A stretch of DNA of 64,000 nt from Pseudomonas capsici (GTDB taxonomy: Bacteria; Pseudomonadota; Gammaproteobacteria; Pseudomonadales; Pseudomonadaceae): NCBI RefSeq assembly GCF_017165765.1, contig NZ_JAFGZD010000003.1, forward strand, positions 124,001 through 188,000, given 5' to 3'. The position numbers were made by a program, and so were the translations under genes. Numbering within the stretch: position 1 is the first letter of the stretch; each line of letters begins with the position of its first letter. Positions 8,350 to 16,441 of the stretch are shown here, in pieces. A model generated the notes under the pieces. That model did no database searches, was not told the origin of the DNA, and worked only from the letters and a program-made list of their open reading frames with translations.

Positions 8350-9633
8350 ATGGACGAGTTACTGTGGTACAAGCCTAGAAAGTATCTTCACTTTGATCGT
8401 CCTGTTGGTCAGAAAGCTGCACTGGATTATGTGTCATCTCCTCAGAAAGTCGCAGCTCATTCGTTTTATCCTTTCATTACCTATACCTCAGTGATTCTGA
8501 AGTATCGGTTGGATAGTGATCGTGGTGTGTTCGTCAAAAACCCCAAGCCTAGGCCGATCAGTTACTCAGCTCACTTGGATTCTCATATATATGCATATTA
8601 TTGTTACGTTTTAAGTCAGCTGTATGAACAGGAGCTGGTTCGGCGTGGTTTGAATACGTCGGTATTGGCTTTCCGTTCCATTGACGGAAAAAGCAATATT
8701 CATTTTGCACATGATGCGTTCTGTGAGATCAAGGCTAAGGGAGAGTGCTGCGTTCTTGCATTCGACGTGGAAAAGTTCTTTGATCGTCTTGATCATTCAC
8801 GATTGAAGGCAGCTTGGGCGAAGTTGCTAGGAGTAGAGAAACTTCCAGCTGACCATTTTGCGGTTTTCAAGTCGATCACCAAGAGCACGCGCGTCGATAG
8901 GGTCGCGCTCTATGACAAGCTTGGTGTGTCTATCCATAATCCACGAGTTGAGGATAGGCGTCTCTGTTCGGCCAAGCGATTTCGTGATGATGTAAGAGGT
9001 GGAGGGCTTCTTGCTACCAACCCTGATTTACGAGGTATTCCGCAAGGTTCTCCAATAAGTGCGCTCTTGTCCAACATCTATATGTTGGAGTTTGATCTCG
9101 CTTTACTTTCAAAATTGTCTTTGACAGAATCAATCTTCTATCGCTATTGCGACGACATACTCGTCATATGTGATTCGGAAAAGGAAGATGAGATTTATGA
9201 GTATGTGAATGATGAAATCAGAAAGCTGGGATTGAATTTGCAAGAGAAGAAAACGGAAATTAGACGATTTACGCTTGATGCTGCTGGTGAGCTTCGCTCT
9301 GATAAACCGGTGCATTACCTTGGTTTTTCATTTGATGGGCAGCGTGAGCATATTCGTTCATCCTCTATAACGAGATACTATAAAAAGCTTCGTAAACGTA
9401 TCTGGGTAAGTAAGAAGGCAATGGATCGTTGCAATGAACTCCGGGCTGGAAGGGGGGAGCCTCCGCGAGAGCTTTTTCTTCGGACTATCTATAAGGGCTA
9501 TAGTTACCTTGGGCGCAGGAACTTCATTTCATATGGATTCAGGGCCGCGAATATTATGGATTCTCAATCAATTAGGAAGCAGTTGCGCTCCCATTGGAAA
9601 AAGCTAAACAAGTTATTGGCTGATGCTAGATAA
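8350..9633 (+). CDS. drt2: Defence-associated reverse transcriptase, DRT2-like (UG2)
   Basis: 427 aa RNA-directed DNA polymerase. RT motifs in order: LAFDVEKFFDRLDHS (residues ~137-150), RGIPQGSPISALLSNIYM (228-245), YRYCDDILVIC with catalytic YCDD (266-269), and HYLGFSFDG (322-330). It lacks maturase and endonuclease domains of group II introns and has no retron msr/msd arrangement. A single RT of this size, a YCDD active site and a long structured non-coding region directly upstream fit DRT2. Other abortive or UG-type RTs remain possible. The ATG at 8350 follows AAGGTG at 8339. The DNA is clearly more A/T-rich than flanking core genes, consistent with transfer. Confidence 0.68.
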   Translation: MDELLWYKPRKYLHFDRPVGQKAALDYVSSPQKVAAHSFYPFITYTSVILKYRLDSDRGVFVKNPKPRPISYSAHLDSHIYAYYCYVLSQLYEQELVRRGLNTSVLAFRSIDGKSNIHFAHDAFCEIKAKGECCVLAFDVEKFFDRLDHSRLKAAWAKLLGVEKLPADHFAVFKSITKSTRVDRVALYDKLGVSIHNPRVEDRRLCSAKRFRDDVRGGGLLATNPDLRGIPQGSPISALLSNIYMLEFDLALLSKLSLTESIFYRYCDDILVICDSEKEDEIYEYVNDEIRKLGLNLQEKKTEIRRFTLDAAGELRSDKPVHYLGFSFDGQREHIRSSSITRYYKKLRKRIWVSKKAMDRCNELRAGRGEPPRELFLRTIYKGYSYLGRRNFISYGFRAANIMDSQSIRKQLRSHWKKLNKLLADAR

Positions 9634-9768
9634 AGTAGTCGATAAAGAATTTGTATGAATTCGGAATGTTGGATAGCTTCGATATTGCATCTAACTTCTG
9701 TCGAGTCGAAGCACATCGCTCAAACGTCCGCCTCTGGCCGGTAGTCGTCTCGTGGGTGACTAGTGAAC

Positions 9769-9870
9769 ATGGATTTTGATGAGTTCATCCAGCTCACTGG
9801 CGGCGGTAGAAGCAAGTCAGAAATATTACAGACATTTAGTGCAATGCTCACGAATATACAGAGCTTCTAA
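9769..9870 (+). CDS. Possible 33-residue ORF downstream of the RT
   Basis: ATG at 9769 opens a short frame MDFDEFIQLTGGGRSKSEIL... ending at TAA 9868-9870. No good ribosome site precedes it (AGTGAAC only) and there is no family resemblance. It is the only reasonable ORF in the 272 bp gap between the RT and the convergent HEPN-like gene. It may be chance. Confidence 0.2.
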   Translation: MDFDEFIQLTGGGRSKSEILQTFSAMLTNIQSF

Positions 9871-9905
9871 ATCCAAACTTTGAAGCATGATGCTCAGAGG
9901 CGATA

Positions 9906-10856
9906 TCAAGCTGAGGTTTTCAAAGTTTTAATATCAAATCGGAAAGCAAAATCATTGATGGAAAGCTCGCAAACCTCATCAAGATAGCTTTTAGGCAAAT
10001 CGACTGAGATCCCTGAATTACTTTGAGTAACTCCAGCGTTGGCTAAGAACTTATTTAGTGCATCTCTGCGCTTCTCCAAACCGCCGTTCCAAGAGTTAGA
10101 TAGTTCGAGCCAAGGTTTTGAAGTAGTTGAAAAATACCTCTTAAGAAGCATCGTCGTGACGTTTTGAATGGACTGCTCGTCTCCCGCCGCCCGCTTTATT
10201 GCAGCCTCATCTAATTGGCGACTAAAATTTACAATAATTGCCGCCAATGTCGTTACTTCTTTGGAAACTGGAACATTCTTTGATTCAAAATTTTTAATTG
10301 CTAGCGCGATATCCAAGTGAGAGTATTTATCATGAAACTCCTGTTTCGCAGAAAGTAGCTCTCGTTTACTGTGGTCCGCTAATCTGACCTCGCGATCCCC
10401 ACCATGAACTACTGCATTACGCCATTTAGCCATAAGTTCAATGGCGGCAATTCGTACAGGGTCTTCAATTCCAAGATCTATACAAAGCTCATTTGCTCGT
10501 TCCGCAACAGAGTATTCATTCTGAGATGAGCGCGTCACTGCTTTTGTAACAATATCTACTGTTTTGCTACGAAAACCCATCCACTGCTCTTTAGCAAGGG
10601 CAATTAGAAAGGAATCAAATATGTCAAATGAAAAAGTCAAAGCACCAGCACAAGCAAAAATTCTTGCTTGATTAGCAACCTCTCTTGCTTTTAGCTCAGA
10701 AGGTTTTGCCCAGCTTACAGCTATCGAACCTCCATCCCCCTGCCCGGCAGCAACGCAACTAAGACCTACAAAAATTGTATTCAAGCGATAGGTTGAATGA
10801 CCAATCTTCGACTGCAAGTGCCTGAATGGTTTGGATCTGGAAATAGAAAATGACAT
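9906..10856 (-). CDS. HEPN-motif protein of unknown function, possible RNase effector
   Basis: 316 aa, not recognised as a named family. It is largely helical. Residues 146-151 read RNAVVH, the R-x4-H signature of HEPN ribonucleases, placed after a helix (AAIELMAKW) as in HEPN domains. No transmembrane segment or signal peptide is evident. The ATG (10856-10854) has no Shine-Dalgarno sequence. Instead it starts 4 bases after the 3' CCA of a tRNA-like RNA on the same strand, which in turn has its own promoter. The A/T-rich composition and the defence neighbours (RT, TIR, DUF4062) suggest a toxin or abortive-infection role. That role is inference only. Confidence 0.6.
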   Translation of the reverse strand: MSFSISRSKPFRHLQSKIGHSTYRLNTIFVGLSCVAAGQGDGGSIAVSWAKPSELKAREVANQARIFACAGALTFSFDIFDSFLIALAKEQWMGFRSKTVDIVTKAVTRSSQNEYSVAERANELCIDLGIEDPVRIAAIELMAKWRNAVVHGGDREVRLADHSKRELLSAKQEFHDKYSHLDIALAIKNFESKNVPVSKEVTTLAAIIVNFSRQLDEAAIKRAAGDEQSIQNVTTMLLKRYFSTTSKPWLELSNSWNGGLEKRRDALNKFLANAGVTQSNSGISVDLPKSYLDEVCELSINDFAFRFDIKTLKTSA

Positions 10857-10860
10857 TTTT

Positions 10861-10959
10861 TGGTGGTCCGGCCAGCCTCGAAGCTGGCATTTCGCGATGT
10901 AAGCGGGATTGTAGTCCCGAAGAAAAGCGCGCGTCTTGACCTGTTAAACGACGGGCCAC
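10861..10959 (-). ncRNA. tRNA-like cloverleaf RNA preceding the HEPN gene
   Basis: 99 nt on the minus strand. Acceptor-like GTGGCCC pairs with GGACCAC (one C-A mismatch) and the 3' end reads ACCACCA. A D-arm-like segment (GTC...GAC around a 14-nt loop containing GG) follows the acceptor. A T-arm-like GCCAGC-TTCGAG-GCTGGC precedes the 3' acceptor strand. Instead of an anticodon arm there is a compound stem: CGCG/CGCG enclosing CGGGA-CTACAA-TCCCG. There is no canonical anticodon, so this is a tRNA mimic or remnant, not a working tRNA. The complementary strand folds equally well (its acceptor has a U-G wobble), but promoter and CCA favour minus. Confidence 0.5.
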
Positions 10960-10964
10960 GGAAA

Positions 10965-10992
10965 TTTATAACAGAAAAATTAAGAAAATCAA
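10965..10992 (-). promoter_or_regulatory. Sigma-70 promoter of the tRNA-like RNA / HEPN unit
   Basis: On the minus strand TTGATT (10992-10987), a 16 bp spacer and TATAAA (10970-10965). Transcription would start about 6 bases further on, at 10959, exactly the first base of the acceptor-like stem. The coincidence of promoter and RNA 5' end supports a real transcript. Confidence 0.6.
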
Positions 10993-11210
10993 GGGGCTTC
11001 AAATATACTCGTTTCGACCGTCCAATCCAGGAATGGATCTCAAGGGCTCGCGCGCACTGCGACCGCGTACAATGGGTCGACTTCTGCCTGCCATGAAAGG
11101 CTGCGATCAACATGATCGAGGGCCTATCAGCCGTTACCACGAGAATTACTAAAGGGCACTTTCATTAGCTATATTGCGGTATCAGATTGAGAGTTTAAAA
11201 AGGAAAAATT

Positions 11211-11561
11211 TTGGAAATGCCTAAGGTAAAGGCTGAACTGGAGGCGGTGCGTCAGGATTTCGGGACTCGTCCCTATGGTTTTTTTTCCATTCTGGACGAT
11301 TCAGACAACCCGAACCTCAATCTGCGCAAGCAGAACATTGGCTGGGACTTCATAAAATCCGAGCGCTGGCACAGCCTTGATCTGTCCAGCTACATACTAT
11401 GGAGCATTTCTGACAACGGAGATCTGCTTTGGTGGAATGGTGAGCAGACAATCGCGATGAATCCGAGGGATGGTACTTACCTGTCAGAGCCTGTCAGCCC
11501 GCGGGGGTTCATTCGTCTTGTGGGGCTGAACAAGGTCGGAAGATTGTTCCCGGACTTTTGA
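11211..11561 (+). CDS. SMI1/KNR4 (SUKH)-like protein
   Basis: 116 aa (114 if the ATG at 11217 is used). The pattern SSYILWSISDNGDLLWWNGE followed by FIRLVGL resembles the C-terminal half of SMI1/KNR4 (SUKH) immunity proteins. The TTG at 11211 is placed 7 bp after AAGGA and the ATG 13 bp after, so the TTG is slightly favoured. The protein is shorter than a typical SUKH domain and no toxin gene is adjacent, so it may be an orphan or trimmed immunity gene. Confidence 0.5.
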   Translation: MEMPKVKAELEAVRQDFGTRPYGFFSILDDSDNPNLNLRKQNIGWDFIKSERWHSLDLSSYILWSISDNGDLLWWNGEQTIAMNPRDGTYLSEPVSPRGFIRLVGLNKVGRLFPDF

Positions 11562-11679
11562 ATGGTCACATGCTGGCCGACTTCTGGCGGTGCCGAAAAT
11601 CTGCCCTGGGTCGGGCAGCGCCCGATTTCATTGTCTATGAGGTCCATGCTTGTCCTTCCAAACACGTGGAGGACAAATC

Positions 11680-12300
11680 ATGCCCAGTACAACGTTCCAA
11701 TCGAAAAGGCCCTGGAATAAGGGAAAACTGATGGGGCAGAAAGCCCCGCTTCGTCTCAGAGACATTTGGGAAATTCGCGTCAGACTCCAGATAGCTGGCA
11801 AGACCCGAGATGAGGCGCTATTCGATTTGGCCATCGACAGTAAATTGCGTGCATGCGATCTGAGCAAACTGCGGGTTAGCGACGTCTGTCACGGGCAGCA
11901 CGTTGCGCCCCGAGTCATGGTGATGCAGCAAAAGACCAAACGGCCGGTGCAATTTGAAATAATGGAGCAGACCCGGAAAGCACTGGCGTCCTGGATACGG
12001 TTGGCGCATCTTCGTGGCGAAGACTTTTTGTTTCCCAGTCGTATTCGAGACTCCGCGCACCTATCCACTCGGCAGTACGCCCGTATCGTCAAGGCATGGG
12101 TTGCTTCGATAGGTCTCGATCCCGTTTTGTACGGTACTCATACACTGCGCCGAACCAAAGCGACGCTTATCTACAGACGAACCAAAAATCTGAGGGCTGT
12201 GCAGCTGCTACTCGGCCATACCAAGCTGGAAAGCACGGTACGCTAACCAGGTATTGAGGTGGACGATGCTTTGGAGATTTCGGAGCAGACCGAAGTTTGA
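11680..12300 (+). pseudogene. Tyrosine recombinase/integrase with stop codon at the catalytic tyrosine
   Basis: The frame from 11680 (after GGAGG, 7 bp spacing) encodes 188 aa of a short tyrosine recombinase. It has KLRACDLSKLR (catalytic Arg), QQKTKRP (Lys), YGTHTLRRTKA (HxxR) and LLGHTKLESTVR. TAA then falls at 12244-12246, where family members continue with the nucleophilic tyrosine (expected ...TVRYLGIEVDD). Downstream the frame stays open and resumes with GIEVDDALEISEQTEV up to TGA 12298-12300. The protein therefore ends one residue before its nucleophile and should be inactive. It marks the accessory nature of the region. Confidence 0.8.
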
Positions 12301-12414
12301 ACACTTAGCGCGGCCCAAAGCTGACGGTGGCGACAGGCCAACCCAGACAGCCACCGCTATCCGCTTCTATCGGTCATAATGTCCTTTATCAGATAAAGAG
12401 AAAGGATTCACAGG

Positions 12415-13293
12415 ATGGCCCGAGCTAACCCTCCAACCAATACCGTCACCGCTCCCAAGCTACAGCTAACACCCCAAGCTATCGAACGAGGGCTTGCCCG
12501 GTTAGACGAGCGTATCTCCGAGCTCGAGAACTTCAACGTGCACACTCTGGTGAACGGAAATTCACCTGAGCTGACGGCATTGAAAGCAGCTATCAAAGAT
12601 ACTTTGGAGCGGTGTTTTGGTGATAATACCTCAGCGTATCAACGCTTCCATCCTGCTACCGGCCTCCGCCATGTCTCAAGGTACATAGGTGGCGGCCCGA
12701 TAGACTACGTGACTCCCACTCGTAGGAATATCGCTAATGCAGTGGCTCTTCTAAAGGAAGCCCAGCGGACGCTACGAGAAGATCTTACTGATCATAAGCA
12801 TGCAGATACGCCTGAAGCCTCAATCGTTGTTGATAACGCTCCGCGAGTGCTACAGCGCAAGGTTTTTGTAGTACATGGGCATGATGAAGGGGCACGGGAA
12901 ACCGTCGCTCGTTTTCTGATGCAGCTAGGCTTTGATCCCATCATCCTGCATGAGCAAGCCAATCGCGGCCGCACCGTCATGGAGAAGGTCGAAGCGCATG
13001 GAGAGGTGGACTTTGCCGTAGTGCTGCTAACTCCTGATGATGAGGGATGCGTCAAAGGTGGCACGCCGGAGCAACGTGCCCGGCAGAATGTCCTGCTTGA
13101 ACTGGGCTATTTCCTGGGACGTCTCGGGCGCGACAAAGTGTGTGCACTGAAGCGCGGTACCGTGGAGATTCCCAGTGACTTTGCCGGCGTGGTGTGGGAG
13201 TCCATGGATGGCAGTGGCTGGAAGCAGGCGTTGGGCCGAGAATTACAGGCCGCCGGCCATGAGATCGATTGGAACAAAGTCATGCGGACGTAA
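12415..13293 (+). CDS. TIR-like nucleotide-binding protein (PF10137/CAP12-type TIR)
   Basis: 292 aa. Residues 1-145 form an N-terminal helical region of unknown fold. Residues 149-292 are a TIR-like domain of the type described as predicted nucleotide-binding (CAP12/Pycsar effector TIR). Visible signatures are KVFVVHGHDEGARETVARFL, LHEQANRGRTVMEKVE, VDFAVVLLTPDDEG, and RQNVLLELGYFLGRLGR with the probable catalytic Glu at 229. Such TIR domains deplete NAD+ in phage defence. No cyclase gene is adjacent, so this may be a stand-alone sensor-effector. An AGGA site lies near the ATG. Confidence 0.78.
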   Translation: MARANPPTNTVTAPKLQLTPQAIERGLARLDERISELENFNVHTLVNGNSPELTALKAAIKDTLERCFGDNTSAYQRFHPATGLRHVSRYIGGGPIDYVTPTRRNIANAVALLKEAQRTLREDLTDHKHADTPEASIVVDNAPRVLQRKVFVVHGHDEGARETVARFLMQLGFDPIILHEQANRGRTVMEKVEAHGEVDFAVVLLTPDDEGCVKGGTPEQRARQNVLLELGYFLGRLGRDKVCALKRGTVEIPSDFAGVVWESMDGSGWKQALGRELQAAGHEIDWNKVMRT

Positions 13294-13467
13294 GCCAGCT
13301 ACTGGTTTCTTTCCAATTATTAGCCAGCCCGCAAGATGAGCGGCAGATCCAAGAGGTTGGGTGAAACTTGGCCCAAGTCGCCGCTCATTAGAGAACGATA
13401 GGGTTCGTTCGGTGTCTGCTCCTGGCCGTTACCAACTTTTGGCCATGAACCTGCCAGCGTTTATCAC

Positions 13468-13716
13468 TCACCCAGCCGTCAACGCATCTTCATATTCACT
13501 TATAAATCGCGGCAGTTCATACCCCAGCACCGCACACAAATCCCGCAACTGCACGATATCCAGCCGTCTCAAGCCCTTTTCTACATCGCTCATGAACGAC
13601 TGTGGTCGGCCAAGCGCCCGAGAGCACTCTGACTGGGTGAGGTTGGCATTTTCCCTGATCGTCCGCAGCAGCTTAATCAGGACCTGATGTTCTTGTCGAT
13701 AAAGTGCTTTTGTCAT
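13468..13716 (-). CDS. XRE-family HTH transcriptional regulator
   Basis: 82 aa from the ATG at 13716 (a GTG at 13743 would add nine residues). The helix-turn-helix reads LIKLLRTIRENANLTQSECSRALGRPQSFMSDVEKGLRRL, followed by LCAVLGYELPRF, typical of XRE/Cro-like single-domain regulators. Three 15 bp direct repeats lie directly upstream at 13753-13797 and are a natural candidate operator. It may control itself or the divergent gene at 13880. Confidence 0.8.
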   Translation of the reverse strand: MTKALYRQEHQVLIKLLRTIRENANLTQSECSRALGRPQSFMSDVEKGLRRLDIVQLRDLCAVLGYELPRFISEYEDALTAG

Positions 13717-13752
13717 GATGCCGTTCTCGTTGAACAGCTTCACAAGCTATAA

Positions 13753-13797
13753 CTGATTTCCAGATATCTGATTTCCAGATATCTTATTTTCAGATAT
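13753..13797. repeat. Three tandem 15 bp repeats (candidate XRE operator)
   Basis: CTGATTTCCAGATAT (13753-13767), an identical copy (13768-13782) and CTTATTTTCAGATAT (13783-13797) run without gaps. Adjacent units create AGATATCT-like palindromes at the junctions. They sit between the XRE gene and the divergent gene at 13880, in its upstream region. Confidence 0.75.
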
Positions 13798-13879
13798 TCT
13801 CGGCTTTGATTCCGGGCGGGTCGATTGGTTTGCCCGGTGTACAAGAAATCCGGAAGCCCTATCTGAAAGGACACAACCC

Positions 13880-14218
13880 ATGAAAACCCGAACCCACCCC
13901 AGAAACCCCAGGCAATCATCCCGCAATGCGCGCTCGCGCTTCCCCAGTCGCGCAGGATCTGCCCCGAAAACCCCTTCAACCCAACTGCAAATCGTCAGCT
14001 CCATGTACGCCTATCTGATGACAAGCTGGGAAGAGTTGCCCGAGGAAAACAAGCGTGCCCTAGGCTTCGATTTTGTGGCGGGCAGTGAAGGGGAGGAGAA
14101 GGCGCTCAATCATCTGGCGCGGCTTTTTCTGGACTATGCCGATTTGTCATTTCGTCGGGCGTTGGTCGCTCGGCGCAGGCGGCTTGGGATTGATGAGACG
14201 AGCAGGGCTGTTGAGTGA
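13880..14218 (+). CDS. Hypothetical protein with basic N-terminus
   Basis: 112 aa, not recognised. The first 36 residues are rich in Arg, Ser and Pro (MKTRTHPRNPRQSSRNAR...) and look disordered. The remainder is acidic-helical (SWEELPEENKRALGFDF, FLDYADLSFRRALVARRRR). GAAAGGA lies upstream of the ATG at good spacing. The last 31 bases of the gene recur at 16777-16807. Confidence 0.6.
   Translation: MKTRTHPRNPRQSSRNARSRFPSRAGSAPKTPSTQLQIVSSMYAYLMTSWEELPEENKRALGFDFVAGSEGEEKALNHLARLFLDYADLSFRRALVARRRRLGIDETSRAVE
14187..14217 (+). repeat. 31 bp direct repeat, left copy
   Basis: The 31 bases from GGATTGATGAGACGAGCAG to GCTGTTGAGTG cover the 3' end of the gene at 13880 and recur at 16777-16807 with one mismatch. 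The two copies bracket the MFS/TetR genes and the 95-aa gene. Confidence 0.75.
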
Positions 14219-14350
14219 GTGATGCTGCGCAGGCCCAAGCGCATTGCTGAAGTGGATGCATGTTTATGACCGGAGCTGCCCCTTGGCGAGGGCAGCCATC
14301 GGTCTGTTGTGTTGAAACGTCAGGTCATGCAGCGCATTGCTGCCTGTCTA

Positions 14351-15556
14351 TCAATGACCGGCGACTATCAGGCCGGACTGTCTGTCACCGCCTGCAAAAC
14401 CATGCACTCGCGCTCGCGATGCAATGGCCAGACTGAGCAGTAACAGCATCAGCAAGACCCAGGGGAAAGCACTTACGCCCCATTGGCCGAGCAAAACGCC
14501 ACCCAGTAGCCCGCCACCTGCGATGGCGCTGTTCCAGACAACGACGTTCATCGACAGCGCAACGTCAGCGCCTTTACCTGCCGAGTCTGCTAGAGCGGTT
14601 TGCAGCAGCGTGGCGGCGCCACCAAAGGTCAGGCCCCAGATGGAAACCCCAACGTAAATGGCCAGGGCCGAGCCTGAAAACAGGCCGAAGAAAACCGAAA
14701 CCGCTGCAAAGGTTGCAAGGCTGGCCAATACGGTCTTGCGCAGATGGCGATCAACCAGCCGGCCCGTGACCCAGATGCCCGCCAGCGCGGCGACCCCGAA
14801 TGCCAGCAATACCAGATCAACGTCACTTGCCAGCCCGGCCTCGGAAACAAACGGCGCGACATAGGTGTAGAGAATGTTGTGCGCCAGCATCCAGGTGAAG
14901 ACGACGCCCAGCACCGAGCGCACGCCAGGCGTAAGAAAAACCTGACGCAACGCCATGCGCTGTGAAGAGAATTGGCCAGGATAGTCCGGCACTTTGACCA
15001 GCACCCAGACGATCAGCAGCAGGGTCAGCCCGGACATCAAGCCAAACGCCATGCGCCAACCCATAAAGCCACCCAGCCATGTTCCCAAAGGCACGCCAAG
15101 GGACAATGCGATGGGCGTTCCCACCATCGCGACTGCCAGCGCACGCCCCTGCAATTGCGGGACAACCATGCGTCGTGCATAACCCGCGACAAGGCTCCAG
15201 GCCAGACCCGCCGAGACGCCCGCGAAAAACCTTGCGATCAGGGTCAGCCAGTAATTGGAAGACAGCGCCGTGACGGAGTTGAAAACCAGAAAGCCGACAA
15301 TGGTCATCAACAAGACGGTTCTGCGACGCCAGCTTTGCGTGGCGATGGTCAGTGGAATGGCGGCCAGCAGCGAGCCTAGGGCATAAACAGTCACCATCTG
15401 CCCCGCAAACGATGCCGAGACGCCCAGGCCGCTGCCGATTTCGGGCAGCAATCCCGCAGGCAAAGTCTCGGTCACGATGCAAATGAACCCTGTCATCGCC
15501 AGTGCCAGTAAGGCCCCAAATGGAAGTTTGTCGCTCTGTTTCTCATCGGTAGTCAT
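14351..15556 (-). CDS. MFS drug:H+ antiporter-type transporter
   Basis: 401 aa, about twelve transmembrane segments, major facilitator of the DHA1 type. It begins PFGALLALAMTGFICIVTETLPAGLLPEIG, with the usual loop RRRTVLLMTIVG after helix 2 and ARFFAGVSAGLAWSLVAGYA in helices 4-5. The ATG at 15556 follows TAGGA. An upstream in-frame start at 15619 would run through the operator palindrome and is rejected. It is divergent from a TetR regulator, the usual arrangement for a repressor-controlled efflux pump. Confidence 0.87.
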   Translation of the reverse strand: MTTDEKQSDKLPFGALLALAMTGFICIVTETLPAGLLPEIGSGLGVSASFAGQMVTVYALGSLLAAIPLTIATQSWRRRTVLLMTIVGFLVFNSVTALSSNYWLTLIARFFAGVSAGLAWSLVAGYARRMVVPQLQGRALAVAMVGTPIALSLGVPLGTWLGGFMGWRMAFGLMSGLTLLLIVWVLVKVPDYPGQFSSQRMALRQVFLTPGVRSVLGVVFTWMLAHNILYTYVAPFVSEAGLASDVDLVLLAFGVAALAGIWVTGRLVDRHLRKTVLASLATFAAVSVFFGLFSGSALAIYVGVSIWGLTFGGAATLLQTALADSAGKGADVALSMNVVVWNSAIAGGGLLGGVLLGQWGVSAFPWVLLMLLLLSLAIASRARVHGFAGGDRQSGLIVAGH

Positions 15557-15573
15557 TCGATTTTTCCTACTAA

Positions 15574-15589
15574 TATACTGATCGGTATA
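15574..15589. promoter_or_regulatory. Palindromic TetR operator
   Basis: TATACTGATCGGTATA is an inverted repeat (TATAC-N6-GTATA) 18 bp upstream of the MFS start codon, in the 111 bp between the MFS and tetR genes. Its position and symmetry suit binding by the divergent TetR protein. Confidence 0.65.
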
Positions 15590-15667
15590 AATATAGGGGT
15601 TGAGCAACCGGGTGGTCAATGACTTGTGTATCGATTAGTATTTAAGTAATTCTGCAGGAGAACCGAC

Positions 15668-16291
15668 ATGGCACAGATGGGACGTCCTCGCACCTTTGAC
15701 CGCGACGTAGCAATCACTCAGGCAATGCATCTGTTTTGGGAGCATGGATACGATGCGACCTCTCTCAGCCAGCTCAAGGCGAATATTGGAGGAGGCATCA
15801 CCGCCCCCAGCTTTTACGCTGCCTTTGGCTCGAAGCAGGCGCTGTTCAACGAGGTCATGGAACGCTACCTCGCCACCCATGGCCGGGTCAGCGACAGCCT
15901 TTTTGATACGACCCTGCCGCCCAGGGAAGCGATTGAACTGACCCTGCGCCGGTCCGCGAAAATGCAATGTGAGCCCGATCATCCCAAGGGATGTCTGGTG
16001 GCGTTAGGCCTGATGAGCGCTTGCTCGGAAGAGAGCAAAGCCATCTCCGAGCCTCTTGCACGGACGAGGAACCAGAACCGTGCGGCTATGGCTGCCTGCA
16101 TCGAACGCGCCATTGCAGCAGGTGAATTACCTGCGACGGTGATGCCGGAAACACTTGCTGCGGTGTTCGACAGTTTTATCCTGGGCTTGTCGACACTGGC
16201 TCGCGATGGTGTGGCGTATGAGACGCTGGATGCGGCGGTGACGCAGGTGATGGGGGTTTGGGATGGGTTGTGTGTTGTTGCTGATGAGTAA
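15668..16291 (+). CDS. TetR/AcrR-family repressor
   Basis: 207 aa. The N-terminal HTH is FDRDVAITQAMHLFWEHGYDATSLSQLKANIG, with SFYAAFGSKQALFNEVMERY completing the DNA-binding domain. A ligand-binding region follows (residues ~75-207) with several Cys and HPKGCLVALGLM, common in this subfamily. AGGAG lies before the ATG. It probably represses the divergent MFS gene through the palindrome at 15574. Confidence 0.88.
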   Translation: MAQMGRPRTFDRDVAITQAMHLFWEHGYDATSLSQLKANIGGGITAPSFYAAFGSKQALFNEVMERYLATHGRVSDSLFDTTLPPREAIELTLRRSAKMQCEPDHPKGCLVALGLMSACSEESKAISEPLARTRNQNRAAMAACIERAIAAGELPATVMPETLAAVFDSFILGLSTLARDGVAYETLDAAVTQVMGVWDGLCVVADE

Positions 16292-16441
16292 TGAGGTGGA
16301 AACTCAAACTATGGGGCTTTTTCATTAAGTATTGCTTTTGATCAGCAGCCAGACTTTACAGTGTTCGGCGGGCGGATAAATGCATTTTTGTCAAAGCCTG
16401 TTCAGATCATTCCTTTTGCATAAAACCTTGGATGACATTAG

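Noticed and set aside
10861..10959. Functional tRNA gene
   Set aside because: No canonical anticodon loop, one acceptor mismatch, 6-nt T-loop and no discriminator base before CCA; kept only as tRNA-like RNA.
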